Shown one piece after another: positions 10,896-21,531 of a stretch of 64,000 nt of DNA. The DNA comes from Stropharia rugosoannulata (Eukaryota > Basidiomycota > Agaricomycetes > Agaricales > Strophariaceae), in NCBI GenBank assembly GCA_028532985.1, contig JANCIK010000001.1:2232001-2296000 (forward strand). The letters are read 5' to 3'. Position numbers and translations under genes: made by a program. The notes beneath the pieces were generated by a model. It was given only the letters and a program-made list of their open reading frames with translations, searched no databases and was not told the DNA's origin. Within the stretch, counting starts at the first letter, position 1. Each line of letters starts with the position of its first letter.

Positions 10896-12146
10896 ATGAG
10901 TTTCTTCGCAACACCTCAGTTTGACAAACTGAGCACTGCCAACTACCAACTCTGGTCTTGCAACATGAAAGCATGGTTACGCTCTCAGGAGCTATGGCAT
11001 CTGGTTACTGGTGAATGCAAGCGTCCTGTGCTCTCTCTTACGCCGTCTATGGCTGAGATCGAGGCACACGACATATGGACAAGCAAGTCGACTGCTGCTG
11101 CTGGCTACATCCACAGTCATGTTCAGAACGAGCTCAAATCACAATTGGCTCACATTCTGCATGACCCAGTCAGCATGTGGTCGACTCTGGCAGCTATTGG
11201 TCAAATGGCACACTCTACTTCGCCCCCAGCAGAGGAGACGTCGCAAATCGTCGAGTATGCAGGTTTTGCGTCTGCACTTGCTACGGGTGACGCACAAGGC
11301 AATGATTTCAACTGGCTCGCAGATACAGGTGCAACTAGCCATATGACGCCTCACCGAGACTGGATCAAACCTCACTGTGTCCCAATTCGTCTTGCAGATG
11401 ATTCTATTGTCTACTCGGAGGGTGTTGGCAATGTGGTGTTTCATCCAGTCATCAATGGCAAGAAAGCGGACGCAGTAGTCATTCAACGCGTCCTGCATGT
11501 CCCCAAGTTGCGCAACAACCTGCTTGCATGTCTGTACCTCACCAAGTGCTCTGGCATCCTGATTGAGATCGATGCAAAGAAGATGTACTTCAACTGCTCT
11601 GGCAAGACCATCTTCACTGCAACTATCAATGCAATGCACTCTGCCATTCTAGATGGTCTCACTCGTCCCATTTGCGAATCTGCGTGCTCTGCTTCGTCGT
11701 CGTCCACTCTACCCCTCAATGCAGAGCTCTGGCATCATCATTGCAGACATCACAGCCATGCACACATCAACAAGCTGCTCACCAAGGGTCTGGTCACTGG
11801 CATGCTCGTAACGTCAAAAGAGCAGCCAGATCCGATTTGCGAACCATGCTTGGCTGGCAAGATGACATCTCGCAAATCGATGAAACTGCTTGAATTGGTG
11901 CATTCTGACTTGCATGGTCCGCTCTCAGTGCCTACGCCTGAGGGACATCGCTACTGGATCACATTCATTGACGACTGCACTCACCTGCATGCTGTCATGT
12001 TCCTGAAGCGCAAGTCGGACACATTTGATGCATTCAAGGTGTACAAGGCATATGCGGAGAATCAGCTAAACGCGAAAATCAAGGCTATGCAGGATGACAA
12101 GGCTGGCGAATACATGTCAAACGAGTTCATACGGTTTATGGAGCAA
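10896..12146 (+). pseudogene. copia gag-protease-integrase fragment, unit 2 plus arm
   Basis: Same domain order as 3,094-4,343 but the C run near 11,223 is complete, so the frame is open from ATG 10,896 through gag, DTGATSH protease, zinc domain and integrase core to FMEQ; it then reads 30-odd codons of antisense sequence. The pre-integrase zinc motif carries the same HHCRHH damage as unit 1. The catalytic Glu of integrase and all of RT are missing because of the head-to-head junction. Confidence 0.9.
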
Positions 12147-14396
12147 TGGAGGCTCAGCAACGACCTTGGGTTCCACAGGAATGGGAGGTGCAACAGTACA
12201 AGGCGGTTTGGGCACGTTTGGAGCAGAATGCTGATCTCGTCGAGTTGAGCATGTTGGTGTTTTCCTTGATTGCGGAATGCGATGCGATGACTCCAACTTG
12301 GGTGTGGTACTGTCAGGCTCGTCTTTCGACGCCCTATCCGATGGTACTTGACTCGACTTGCTAGGACCAGTAGGTGGACCGGAATGCACATGCGATTTCC
12401 CAGAATGCGAATTGGGCTGAGTTGAGCACTTTGGTAAACTCGATGATTTTGCACCAGTGGTCGGTTTCTGCAAGTTGGGAATAGGTGCATCGTGTTCCTC
12501 ATCAGACGACGAGTCAGATGGTGCTTGTCCCGCCGAAGGAGGTGCAGTTGGTGTGTCCGAGTCATCAGTATCCAAGTCAGGCACATAGGCAGCAGTTGAA
12601 TCCCCCCCAGAATCTGGCACATCTGAGAAGTGTGAAGGCATGCCCTTTGGAAACAAGTTGATTGGTGAAGTAACCTTCAAACCAGGAAAGCTGCGTTCAT
12701 CAAAGATAGCATGTTCAGAGATCACATACTTCTTAGTGGACGGATTGTAGAACTGCCAGCCTTTGTAGCCTGTAGGATAACCGACAAAGATGCACTTCTC
12801 AACGTGTGGTTGCAGTGACTTGCGTTTGTCTCTCTGCACAAAGACGTACGCAGCACAACCAAAAACACAGAGATGGCTCATATCAGGTTTCTTGCCATGC
12901 CATGCAGTGTAGGGCACAGAGTCAGTCAGAGACGACGTAGGGAGCCTGTTCCACACGTGAATGTAAGCCATGACTGCAATTCGCCAAAACGAGAGTGGGA
13001 GCTTTGCCTCTACTAGCATTGCAGTGACGTGCTCAGCAATAGTGCGATTGGCGCGTTCAGCAACACCATTCTGCTGAGGCCGATTGCGTGTGCTGTGTCG
13101 TCTGTGAATGCCGCATTGCTCCATAAACCGTATGAACTCGTTTGACATGTATTCGCCAGCCTTGTCATCCTGCATAGCCTTGATTTTCGCGTTTAGCTGA
13201 TTCTCCGCATATGCCTTGTACACCTTGAATGCATCAAATGCGTCCGACTTGCGCTTCAGGAACATGACAGCATGCAGGTGAGTGCAGTCGTCAATGAATG
13301 TGATCCAGTAGCGATGTCCCTCAGGCGTAGGCACTGAGAGCGGACCATGCAAGTCAGAATGCACCAATTCAAGTGGTTTCGTCGATTTGCGAGTTGAGCT
13401 CGGAAATGTACCAGACGTCATCTTGCCAGCTAAGCATGGTTCGCAAATCAGATCTGGTTGCTCTTTCGACGTTATGAGCATGCCAGTGACCAGACCCTTC
13501 GAGAGCAGCTTGTTGATGTGTGCATGGCTGTGATGTCCGCAACGATGATGCCAGAGCTCTGCATTGAGGGGTAGAGTGGACGACGACGAAGCAGAGCGTG
13601 CAGATTCGCAAATGGGACGAGTGAGACCATCCAGAATGGCAGAGTGCGAGGCATTGATAGTTGCAGTGAAGATGGTCTTGCCAGAGTGGTTGAAGTACAT
13701 CTTCTTTGCATCGATCTCAATAAGGATGCCAGAGCGCTTGGTGAGGTACAGACATGCAAGCAGGTTGTTGCGCAACTTGGGGACATGCAGAACGCGTTTG
13801 ATGACTACAGTGTCCGCTTTCTTGCCATTGATGACTGGGTGGAACACCACATTGCCAACACCCTCAGAGTAGATGATAGAATCATCTGCGAGACAAATTG
13901 GGACACAGTGAGGTTTGTACTCCACAATCCAGTCTCGATGAGGTGTCATATGACTAGTTGCACCTGTATCTGCGAGCCAGTTGAAATCATTGCCTTGTGC
14001 ATCACCCGTAGCAAGTGCAGATGCAAAACCTGCATACTCGACGATTTGCGACGTCTCCTCTGCTGGGGGCGAAGCAGAGTGTGCCATTTGACCAATAGCT
14101 GCCAGAGTCGACCACATGCTGACTGGGTCATGCAGAATGTGAGCCAAGTGTGATTTGAGCTCATTCTGAACATGACTGTGGATGTAGCCAGCAGCAGCAG
14201 TCGACTTGCTTGTCCATATGTCGTGTGCCTCGATCTCAGCCATAGACGGCGTAAGAGAGAGCACAGGACACTTGCATTCACCTGTAACCAGACGCCATAG
14301 CTCCTGAGAGCGTAACCATGCTTTCATGTTGCAAAACCAGAGTTGGTAGTTGGCAGTGCTCAGTTTGTCAAACTGAGGTGTTGCGAAGAAACTCAT
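12117..14396 (-). CDS. copia gag-protease-integrase ORF (759 aa), unit 2 minus arm
   Basis: Identical protein to the unit 1 minus arm: ATG at 14,396, protease DTGATSH, zinc domain, integrase with D, D and E residues, linker, then run-on into the inverted arm at about 12,147. The perfect protein identity of two 759-codon ORFs in separate units points to recent amplification or gene conversion of the array. Confidence 0.9.
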   Translation of the reverse strand: MSFFATPQFDKLSTANYQLWFCNMKAWLRSQELWRLVTGECKCPVLSLTPSMAEIEAHDIWTSKSTAAAGYIHSHVQNELKSHLAHILHDPVSMWSTLAAIGQMAHSASPPAEETSQIVEYAGFASALATGDAQGNDFNWLADTGATSHMTPHRDWIVEYKPHCVPICLADDSIIYSEGVGNVVFHPVINGKKADTVVIKRVLHVPKLRNNLLACLYLTKRSGILIEIDAKKMYFNHSGKTIFTATINASHSAILDGLTRPICESARSASSSSTLPLNAELWHHRCGHHSHAHINKLLSKGLVTGMLITSKEQPDLICEPCLAGKMTSGTFPSSTRKSTKPLELVHSDLHGPLSVPTPEGHRYWITFIDDCTHLHAVMFLKRKSDAFDAFKVYKAYAENQLNAKIKAMQDDKAGEYMSNEFIRFMEQCGIHRRHSTRNRPQQNGVAERANRTIAEHVTAMLVEAKLPLSFWRIAVMAYIHVWNRLPTSSLTDSVPYTAWHGKKPDMSHLCVFGCAAYVFVQRDKRKSLQPHVEKCIFVGYPTGYKGWQFYNPSTKKYVISEHAIFDERSFPGLKVTSPINLFPKGMPSHFSDVPDSGGDSTAAYVPDLDTDDSDTPTAPPSAGQAPSDSSSDEEHDAPIPNLQKPTTGAKSSSLPKCSTQPNSHSGKSHVHSGPPTGPSKSSQVPSDRASKDEPDSTTPKLESSHRIPQSRKTPTCSTRRDQHSAPNVPKPPCTVAPPIPVEPKVVAEPPLLHKPYELV

Positions 14397-15114
14397 GATT
14401 GCAGGTGAAGCGACGTGGTGAACGACGTGAAGTGGTATGAGGTGGTAGCTGAGAATGGCGCAAACGATGTGACAAAGTTGCGAGACGAGCTGGGGTGAGA
14501 TGCACGAGCAGTGGGCAGAACACTTGCAGTATCACAATTAGGCCGAGTTGAGCACTTGCAGTAAAACGTCGATTGCACGAGCAGCAGTGAACCGATTGAC
14601 ACGAGGCTGTGCAAGAGGGTGGTTCAAAGATGCGGAACGTGTGTGATCGAGTTGTGCGAACGACGATGACGATGTGCGAGTGCAGTGAGCAAAACTGTTT
14701 CAGAGTGTCAATTGGACGGAGTTGAGCACTCTGGTGAAGAACAGTGAATTGCGAGTGAACGGCTGAGTGTGATGACCTGTGAGTGGGCAAGTGATGAGAG
14801 ACACGTGTAACGATGAGGTCCTCGAAAGAACCACGTGTTTCAACGATCAGGGAAGCCCAGGGAGCAAAGTCTCTGGTGAACACCAAGAGAGTGCTATTGA
14901 CCTAATACCAAAAGAGGCGGATTGCTCGATAACCGTGCAAGCTGGTGGAACGCAGGTGGTACCAGAACGACGGTCGTGACGTGGCAGTCGTGCTCACGAA
15001 AAAACGAGGCAAAACGAACGACGATGAGTGTTAGGTTGAATACCAAGCCACTCAGTGGAGAAAGGACAGTAGAGTAGTGATGAGTAGGATGCTCAGAGCG
15101 CAGGGCTCATAACC
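14397..15114 (-). other. copia family A leader and PBS, minus arm, unit 2
   Basis: Antisense leader with the initiator tRNA-Met complement next to the LTR (15,091-15,114). A few bases differ from unit 1 (for example near 14,785 and 15,039), so the units are not clones of one read. Confidence 0.85.
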
Positions 15115-15318
15115 TGTTGAAAGCAGACTGCTTACAGGCGCAGAGAGCGAACCTAACTCACACAGAGATGGTGGTGGTAAGAGATTAAGAGGCATCTACA
15201 CTAGTACATGCCTTATATACTACCATAAGCGAGATTAACTATATATGGAGCGTACTAAATATAGTACGCGATATCTAATCTACTGCTGATGGTCAGTCCA
15301 ATCCTATGTAATCTAACA
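15115..15318 (-). mobile_element. copia family A LTR (5' LTR of minus arm), unit 2
   Basis: 204 bp, same ends and neighbours as 7,312-7,515; joins plus-strand linker sequence at 15,319. Confidence 0.92.
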
Positions 15319-17078
15319 CTTCGGCGGGACCAGCACCATCTGACTCGTTGTCTGACGACGAACACGATGCACCTACTCCCAACTCGCAGAAACCGACCAC
15401 TGACGCGAAATCGTCGAGTTTACCAAAGTGCTCAACTTTGCCTAATTCGCATTCTGGGAAATCGCATGTGCATTCCGGTACACCTACTGGTCCTAGCAAG
15501 TCGAGTCAAGTACCATCGGATAGGGCGTCGAAAGACGAGTCTGAAAGTACCACACCCAAGTTGGAGTCATCGCATCGCATTCCGCAATCGTCGAAAACAC
15601 CAACATGCTCAACTCGATGAGATCAGCATTCTGCTCCAAACGTGCCCCAACTGCCTCGTACTGTCGCACCTCCCATTCCTGTGGAACCCAAAGTCGTTGC
15701 TGAGCCTCTGAGACGCACTACACGTGAATCTCGACCTCCTGGTGAATGGTGGAAAGTCAAACCTGCTGCTGTGCCCCTCCCACTGTCTACACCGCCTTCT
15801 GAGACTGATGACCTCGATAATGACGAACTCGACAGTTACACTGTTGATGAAGGCTTGGAAGAGGTTCAGTTTGCTGGTGCTGCTACTGTGTCAGATCCCA
15901 AGAACTACAAGCAGGCACTCAAGGGCGACGACGCAGACAGATGGCGAGATGCAGCAAATGCAGAGTACAACACACTGCTGCAGAACAACACTTGGGAAAT
16001 CGTTGACTTGCCACCTGGCGCAAAGGCTATTGGTTCTGGTTGGGTCTTCAAGGTCAAGCGTCATGGAGATGGCACTGTGGAGCGTTACAAGGCTCGTATC
16101 GTCGCAAAGGGCTACAGTCAGCGTCCTGGAGTCGATTACACCGAAGTCTTTGCTCCCACCTTCCGTCCAGCAACCTTGCGCATGATACTGGCTATTGCAG
16201 CTGCAGAGGACCTAGAGCTACGCTCTGTGGACATTTCGTCTGCATTCACCAATGGAGACTTGGATGAGGACATCTACATGCTGCAGCCTGAGGGATTTCA
16301 CGAAGGTGCATGCAACAAACAAGGTCTGCAAGCTGCGCAAGTCGCTTTACGGGCTCAAGCAGTCAGCTAGGCAGTGGAACACGAAGTTGCATTCAGTTCT
16401 CACTGATATGGGTTTCAAGCGAGTGGAAGCAGACAGGTCAGTGTACATCTACTCAGATGGCACAGTTCGCATTTTCGTGCCTATCTACATTGACGACATC
16501 ATGTTTGCATCCAAATCGACTTCATCCATTGACCGTGCTGTGAAGCAACTCAGTGCACGCTTCAAATGCAGGGATCTCGGTGCAACAGAGTTTCTACTAG
16601 GTGTTGGCATTACCAGGGATCGCAGCAAACGCAAGAATTTGCTTCACCAGCACCAGTTCATTCTGGACATGCTTGAACGTTACAGTATGCAAGATGCAAT
16701 TCCTGTCACTACTCCCATGTCAGCTGGCACCGTCCTCACTCGTGCAATGGCACCTAGCAGTTCTGACGATATCGAGTTCATGTGAAATGTTCCCTACCTC
16801 AGCGCCATCGGTTCCCTTCAGTATCTCGCCACAATGACACGTCCTGACATCGCACACACTGTGTCTTACCTCGCACGCTTTAACAGCAACCCTGGACCGC
16901 AGCACTGGACAGCAGTCAAGCACTTGTTCAAGTATCTGAAAGGAACACTTGAGTACAAGCTGGTTTACTCTGGTTTGCTTGGTACAGATCTGTTCACAAC
17001 TTACTGTGATGCTGCACACGGCGACTGCAAGGACACTGGACGCTCTACAGGTGGATACGTCGCTCTCATGGCTGGTGG
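15319..17078 (+). pseudogene. copia pol fragment: linker-RT-RNase H, unit 3
   Basis: As unit 2 but without the 2-nt loss: the frame is open from 15,642 through the linker and the first half of RT, then shifts at the shared 4-nt insertion near 16,309. TGA at 15,618 and 16,783 are shared with unit 2. YIDD is retained. Ends at the MAGG codons against an antisense LTR. Confidence 0.92.
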
Positions 17079-17280
17079 TGTTGAAAGCAGACTGCTTACA
17101 GGCGCAGAGCGAACCTAACTCACACAGAGATGATGGTGGTAAGAGATTAAGAGGCATCTACACTAGTACATGCCTTATATACTACCATAAGCGAGATTAA
17201 CTATATATGGAGCGTACTAATTATAGTACGCGATATCTAATCTACTGCTGATGGTCAGTCCAATCCTATGTAATCTAACA
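17079..17280 (-). mobile_element. copia family A LTR (3' LTR of minus element), unit 3
   Basis: 202 bp, two bases shorter than the others (loss of AG in GCGCAGAGAGCG). Same ends and neighbours as 1,472-1,675. Confidence 0.92.
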
Positions 17281-17776
17281 CTCCCCCGTGACCAAGGCAG
17301 TCTCTATACTACAGTATATACACTATGGTCGAACTCCCATGTGAGAGCGACAGTAATCTACTTTAACTGCTGAGAGCGGTTTGGTGAGAATGTCAGCCAC
17401 CTGTTGTGTTGTGGGTATAAACGAGGGTGTGATGACTCTGTTCTGTACAGCGTCGCGTAACCAGTAGAAACGAAGGTCGAGGTGCTTCATGCGTCCGTGG
17501 TGCTCTGGGTTCTTCGATACACTGATAGCAGACTGGTTGTCAATGTGCAGTGTGGAGGGAACCGGAATCGTGTAGCCAAACTCGCGCAGAATGTTGTGCA
17601 TCCAGGAGATCTCCTTGCCAGCCTCAACCGCAGCCACAAACTCAGCTTCAGTGGTAGAGAGCGTCACGATGCTCTGCAATTTGCTAGACCAGCTAATTGC
17701 ACCACCAGCCATGAGAGCGACGTATCCACCTGTAGAGCGTCCAGTGTCCTTGCAATCGCCATGTGCAGCATCACAG
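17281..17776 (-). pseudogene. copia RNase H C-terminal piece with polypurine tract, unit 3
   Basis: Same 129-codon end of RNase H (stop at 17,323) and purine tract as in units 1 and 2. Cut at 17,776 by a sense LTR. Bases 17,702-17,776 recur, with two differences, directly right of that LTR at 17,981-18,055. Confidence 0.9.
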
Positions 17777-17980
17777 TGTTAGATTACATAGGATTGGACT
17801 GACCATCAGCAGTAGATTAGATATCGCGTACTATAATTAGTACGCTCCATATATAGTTAATCTCGCTTATGGTAGTATATAAGGCATGTACTAGTGTAGA
17901 TGCCTCTTAATCTCTTACCACCATCATCTCTGTGTGAGTTAGGTTCGCTCTCTGCGCCTGTAAGCAGTCTGCTTTCAACA
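17777..17980 (+). mobile_element. Solo-like copia LTR at the right end of the tandem array
   Basis: 204-bp sense LTR, TGTTAGAT to TTTCAACA. Unlike its equivalents at 2,172 and 9,974 it has no PBS or leader behind it; antisense pol resumes at 17,981 with the mirror image of the junction seen at 17,078 (GGTGG against LTR, LTR against CCACC). A 75-bp stretch of RNase H codons flanks it on both sides, far longer than the 4-6 bp duplication of a copia insertion, so recombination or gene conversion shaped this end. Confidence 0.88.
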
Positions 17981-19614
17981 CCACCAGCCATGAGAGCGAC
18001 GTATCCACCTGTAGAGCGTCCAGTGTCCTTGCAGTCGCCGTGTGCAGCATCACAGTAAGTTGTGAACAGATCTGTACCAAGCAAACCAGAGTAACCCAAC
18101 TTGTACTCAAGTGTTCCTTTCAGATACTTGAACAAGTGCTTGTCTGCTGTCCAGTGCTGCGGTCCAGGATTGCTGTTGAAACGTGCGAGATAGGACACAG
18201 TGTGTGCGATGTCAGGACGTGTCATTGTGGCGAGATACTGGAGAGAACCAATGGCGCTGAGGTAGGGAATGCTTTGCATGAACTCAATGTCATCAGAACT
18301 GCTAGGTGCCATTGCACGAGTGAGGACGGTGCCAGCTGACATAGGAGTGGTAACAGGAATTGCATCTTGCATACTGTAACGTTCAAGCATGTCCAGAATG
18401 AACTGGCGCTGGTGAAGCGAAATCTTGCATTTGCTGCAATCCCTGGTAATGCCAACACCTAGTAGAAACTCTGTTGCACCGAGATCCCTGCATTTGAATC
18501 GTTCACTGAGTTGCTTCACAGCACGGTCAATGGATGAAGTCAATTTGGATGCAAACATGATGTTGTCAATGTAGATAGGCACAAAAATGCGAACTGTGCC
18601 ATCTGAGTAGATGTACACTGACCTGTCTGCTTCCACTCGCTTGAAACCCATGTCAGTGAGAACTGAATGCAACTTCATGTTCCACTGCCTAGCTGATTGC
18701 TTGAGACCGTAAAGCGATTTGCGCAGCTTGCAGACCTTGTTTGGTGTACCTTCATGGAATCCCTCACGCTGCAGCATGCTGTGTCGTCTGTGAATGCCGC
18801 ATTGCTCCATAAACCGTATGAACTCGTTTGACATGTATTCACCAGCCTTGTCATCCTGCATGGCCTTGATTTTCGCATTCAGCTGATTCTCTGCATATGC
18901 CTTGTACACCTTGAATGCATCAAATGCATCCGACTTGCGCTTCAGGAACATGACAGCATGCAGGTGAGTGCAGTCATCAATGAATGTGATCCAGTAGCGA
19001 TGTCCCTCAGGCGTGGGCACTGACAGCGGACCATGCAAGTCAGAATGCACCAATTCAAGTGGTTTGGTTGATTTGCAAGTTGAGCTCGGAAATGTGCCAG
19101 ATGTCATCTTGCCAGCTAAGCATGGTTCGCAAATCGGATCTGGTTGCTCTTTCGACGTTATGAGCATGCCAGTGACCAGACCCTTCGAGAGCAGCTTGTT
19201 GATGTGTGTATGGCTGTGATGTCCGCAACAACAATGCCAGAGCTCAGCATTCAGAGGTAGAGTCGATGTTGCATTTGCTGACTGTGTAGCAGGCTCCGTG
19301 AGCGCATTCAGGATACCACTGTGAGATGCAGTAATCGTTGCAGTGAACAGAGTCTTGCCATTTCGCTTGAAGTGCATAGTACTGTCATCAACTTCCATAA
19401 TCATGCCTTTGTGTTTGGTGAGGTATAAACAAGCAAGTAGATTATTCTTAAGCAATGGTACATGTAAAACGCGAGATATCTCTACAGAAGGCACTTCCTT
19501 CCCATTAATAACCGGGTGGATGACAACTGACCCTATACCAGCCGAGTATACTATAGTATGGTCTGCAAGACGAATGGGAACGATGTGAGGCTTGTAATCA
19601 TACATCCATTCTCA
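17981..19614 (-). pseudogene. copia pol with in-frame integrase-RT fusion by internal deletion
   Basis: A minus-strand frame open for 582 codons (19,605 to 17,857, the end running into the LTR). It holds the C-part of protease, the pre-integrase zinc domain, the integrase core as far as CGIHRRHS, and then, at 18,777/18,778, jumps to RT at MLQREGF. The deletion removes the integrase catalytic Glu, the linker and the N-terminal third of RT, yet keeps the frame. The RT box is YIDN instead of YIDD (GAC to AAC through CpG-to-CpA). A TGA at 19,612 (CGA in the copy at 37,240) separates it from upstream protease. The 5' half belongs to family B; the product would be inactive. Confidence 0.88.
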
Positions 19615-20445
19615 ATGAGGCGTCATATGGCTAGTAGCGCCCGTGTCTGCAAGCCATTCATAGTCAGTGTCAATGCCAGAGTCATTAGAGGAGCGAGCAC
19701 TTGCAGAACCAGCAAACTCTTCAGATTGCATGTGTCCGTCTAACCCACAAAACGTGCATGGCCCAGTAGGCGAGTCAGAGACTGCTTTCTGGCGTGCAGC
19801 AAGAGCAAGTGCAACAGCAGATGCTTCAGCAGCACGATGTCGACATTGTGCTTCCTCTGTCACAAAGGCCTGCTGCAGCACAGTCTTGTTGAGAGTGTCT
19901 CAAGCAGCAGAGACGACGCAAATGCGCTGTACTCATCTGGTAGTGCACGGATAAGTGTCATGCAGGTGAGTTCTTCATCCAAGTTGGTGAGGTCGTACTT
20001 GTCAGGTCGCAAATCCTGGATCCTGCGAATGGCAGTGTCCACTCTGTTCATCAAAGACTGCAAGGTCTCGTCTTCCTGCTTCCTGATAGAGAACAGGTCG
20101 TCAGAGGGCATTGAAGCGTGTACCAGGACACTTCTGGAGGTGCACGGATGCGAGTGCAGACCACATCTTGACTGGATCGTCGGAATCATTGTTAAGATGT
20201 ATCATTTGGTCATTCTCCACTGCCAGGAAGATGATACCAGCTGCTTTGTCCCATTTCATCAACCATGCTTCAAGTGCAGTCTCCTCAGCTGCAGTAGGCA
20301 GTGAGGATAGTCTGGGTTTGGTAGATTCACCAGAAACAATGTGCCAAACACCATGAGAACGAAGCCAGGCCTTCATGGATGCAGACCATGATGGATAGTT
20401 GACAGAGTTCAATTTGGGGAATTGAGGTGTTGATGAAGAAGACAT
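19615..20445 (-). pseudogene. copia family B gag and protease start
   Basis: ATG at 20,445 begins MSSSSTPQFPKLNSVNYPSW, a gag related to but distinct from family A. Three overlapping frames together give the whole gag: the N-part to 20,101, a UBN2-type middle (LQSLMNRVDTAIRRIQDL, LIRALPDEYSAFASSLL) at 19,860-20,100, and the C-part with a CTFCGLDGHM zinc knuckle, then WLADTGATSHMTPH protease. At least two frameshifts (about 20,105 and 19,880) break it. It shows what the family A gag has lost: most of UBN2 and the zinc knuckle. Confidence 0.85.
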
Positions 20446-21213
20446 GATTGCGGAATGATGAGAGATGCGATCGATGTGAGAGTGGGTGGACCGATAGTCG
20501 AACACGCGAAACCTGGGACTGCCAAGTTATAGGGGTAACGATGACGAACTCGATGCGTGGCGACGACGACAAAATTGGAGTTGCAAACTCGAGGAGTTGA
20601 GCACTTGGGTACTAAAGTGTGAATTGCTCAACAACGATGGAACCGATCGACATGAGAGTTGGGGGCTCGATGTATCGATGATGCAGGAGATGGTATGCTG
20701 AGTTGCAACGGAGTCGACGTCGATGCGAGGCCGCAGTGAGCTGAACAAATTTCAAGGTCCTAACTCGAGGAGTTGAGCACTTTGGTGAAGACCGGTCGAT
20801 TGCGGAAGAACGATGGAGCGTAGTGACGTGGCAGTCGGTAGGCAGCGAGGGGATCGTATGAAGAGTGGATCCTCGAAAGAACGGAGTGGGGCGACGATCA
20901 GGGAAGCCCTAAAAGCGCAAAAGAGTGGACAGCTCTGGGAAGCCCAAAGCTGAAGCAGTCTCTGGTGAAACCAAGAGAGTGCAGTAGACCTGTAAAGAAA
21001 AAGAGCGAATTGTGTGAGGACCGATTGAGCTGGCGGAACGAGAGTGGTACCAGAACGACAGGCGTGACGTGGCGGTCCTGCTCGTGAAACAATGAGGCGA
21101 AACGAGGGCGAATGAGTGTTAGGTTAAGTACCAAGCCACCCAGGTGAAAGGAGAGTGAGAATAAGAGAGAGTAGCAATGAGTAGGGACTGCTCAGAGCAC
21201 AGGGCTCATAACC
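20446..21213 (-). other. copia family B leader and primer-binding site
   Basis: Antisense leader between gag and LTR-B. The 23 bases next to the LTR read GGTTATGAGCCCTGTGC on the minus strand, the same half-tRNA-iMet site with one CpG-to-TpG type change. No gene seen. Confidence 0.75.
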
Positions 21214-21416
21214 TGTTAAAAGCAGATGCTTATAGGCACAGAGAGCGCCCCTAACTCAGGTGGGATGGTAGTGGTAATAGATTAAGAGGCATCTACACTA
21301 GTACATGCTATATATACTACCAGAAGCGAACTAAGCTAAATGTGGAGCAAACTAATTATAGTCTGCACTATCTAATCTTAACTGCTGATGGTGATGATTG
21401 CCTATGTAATCTAACA
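21214..21416 (-). mobile_element. copia family B LTR (5' LTR of minus element)
   Basis: 203 bp from TGTTAAAAGC to ATCTAACA, clearly related to the family A LTR (same ends, same central ACTAGTACATG word) but diverged. It lies in the right place to be the 5' LTR of the minus-strand family B gag. Confidence 0.85.
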
Positions 21417-21531
21417 GTACATGCCTTATATACTACCATAAGCGAGATTAACTATATATGGAGCATACTAAATATAGTACACGATATCTAATCTACTGCT
21501 GATGGTCAGTCCAATCCTATGTAATCTAACA
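21417..21531 (-). mobile_element. Truncated family A LTR fused to LTR-B
   Basis: The 115 bases GTACATGCCTTATAT to ATCTAACA match the outer half of an antisense family A LTR. The inner half is absent and LTR-B ends exactly at the break, near a word both LTRs share (ACTAGTACATG), which suggests inter-element LTR recombination. Confidence 0.8.

Larger units (their letters stand above)
1..17776. repeat. Tandem array of a 7.8-kb composite copia unit (2.3 copies)
   Basis: The sequence repeats with a period of about 7,803 bp: base 1 corresponds to 7,804 and to 15,607, and each junction recurs (antisense LTRs at 1,472 / 9,274 / 17,079; sense LTRs at 2,172 / 9,974 / 17,777; head-to-head gag junction near 4,343 and 12,146). 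Units differ by scattered substitutions and small indels. Unit 1 is a mosaic in its first 700 bp, with different bases around 585-720; units 2 and 3 share a 4-nt insertion in RT that unit 1 lacks. Every part derives from one Ty1/copia family. The array ends at 17,980, where the sense LTR is followed by antisense pol instead of a PBS. The left end lies outside the window. An assembly artefact is possible but private indels argue against simple duplication of reads. Confidence 0.9.
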
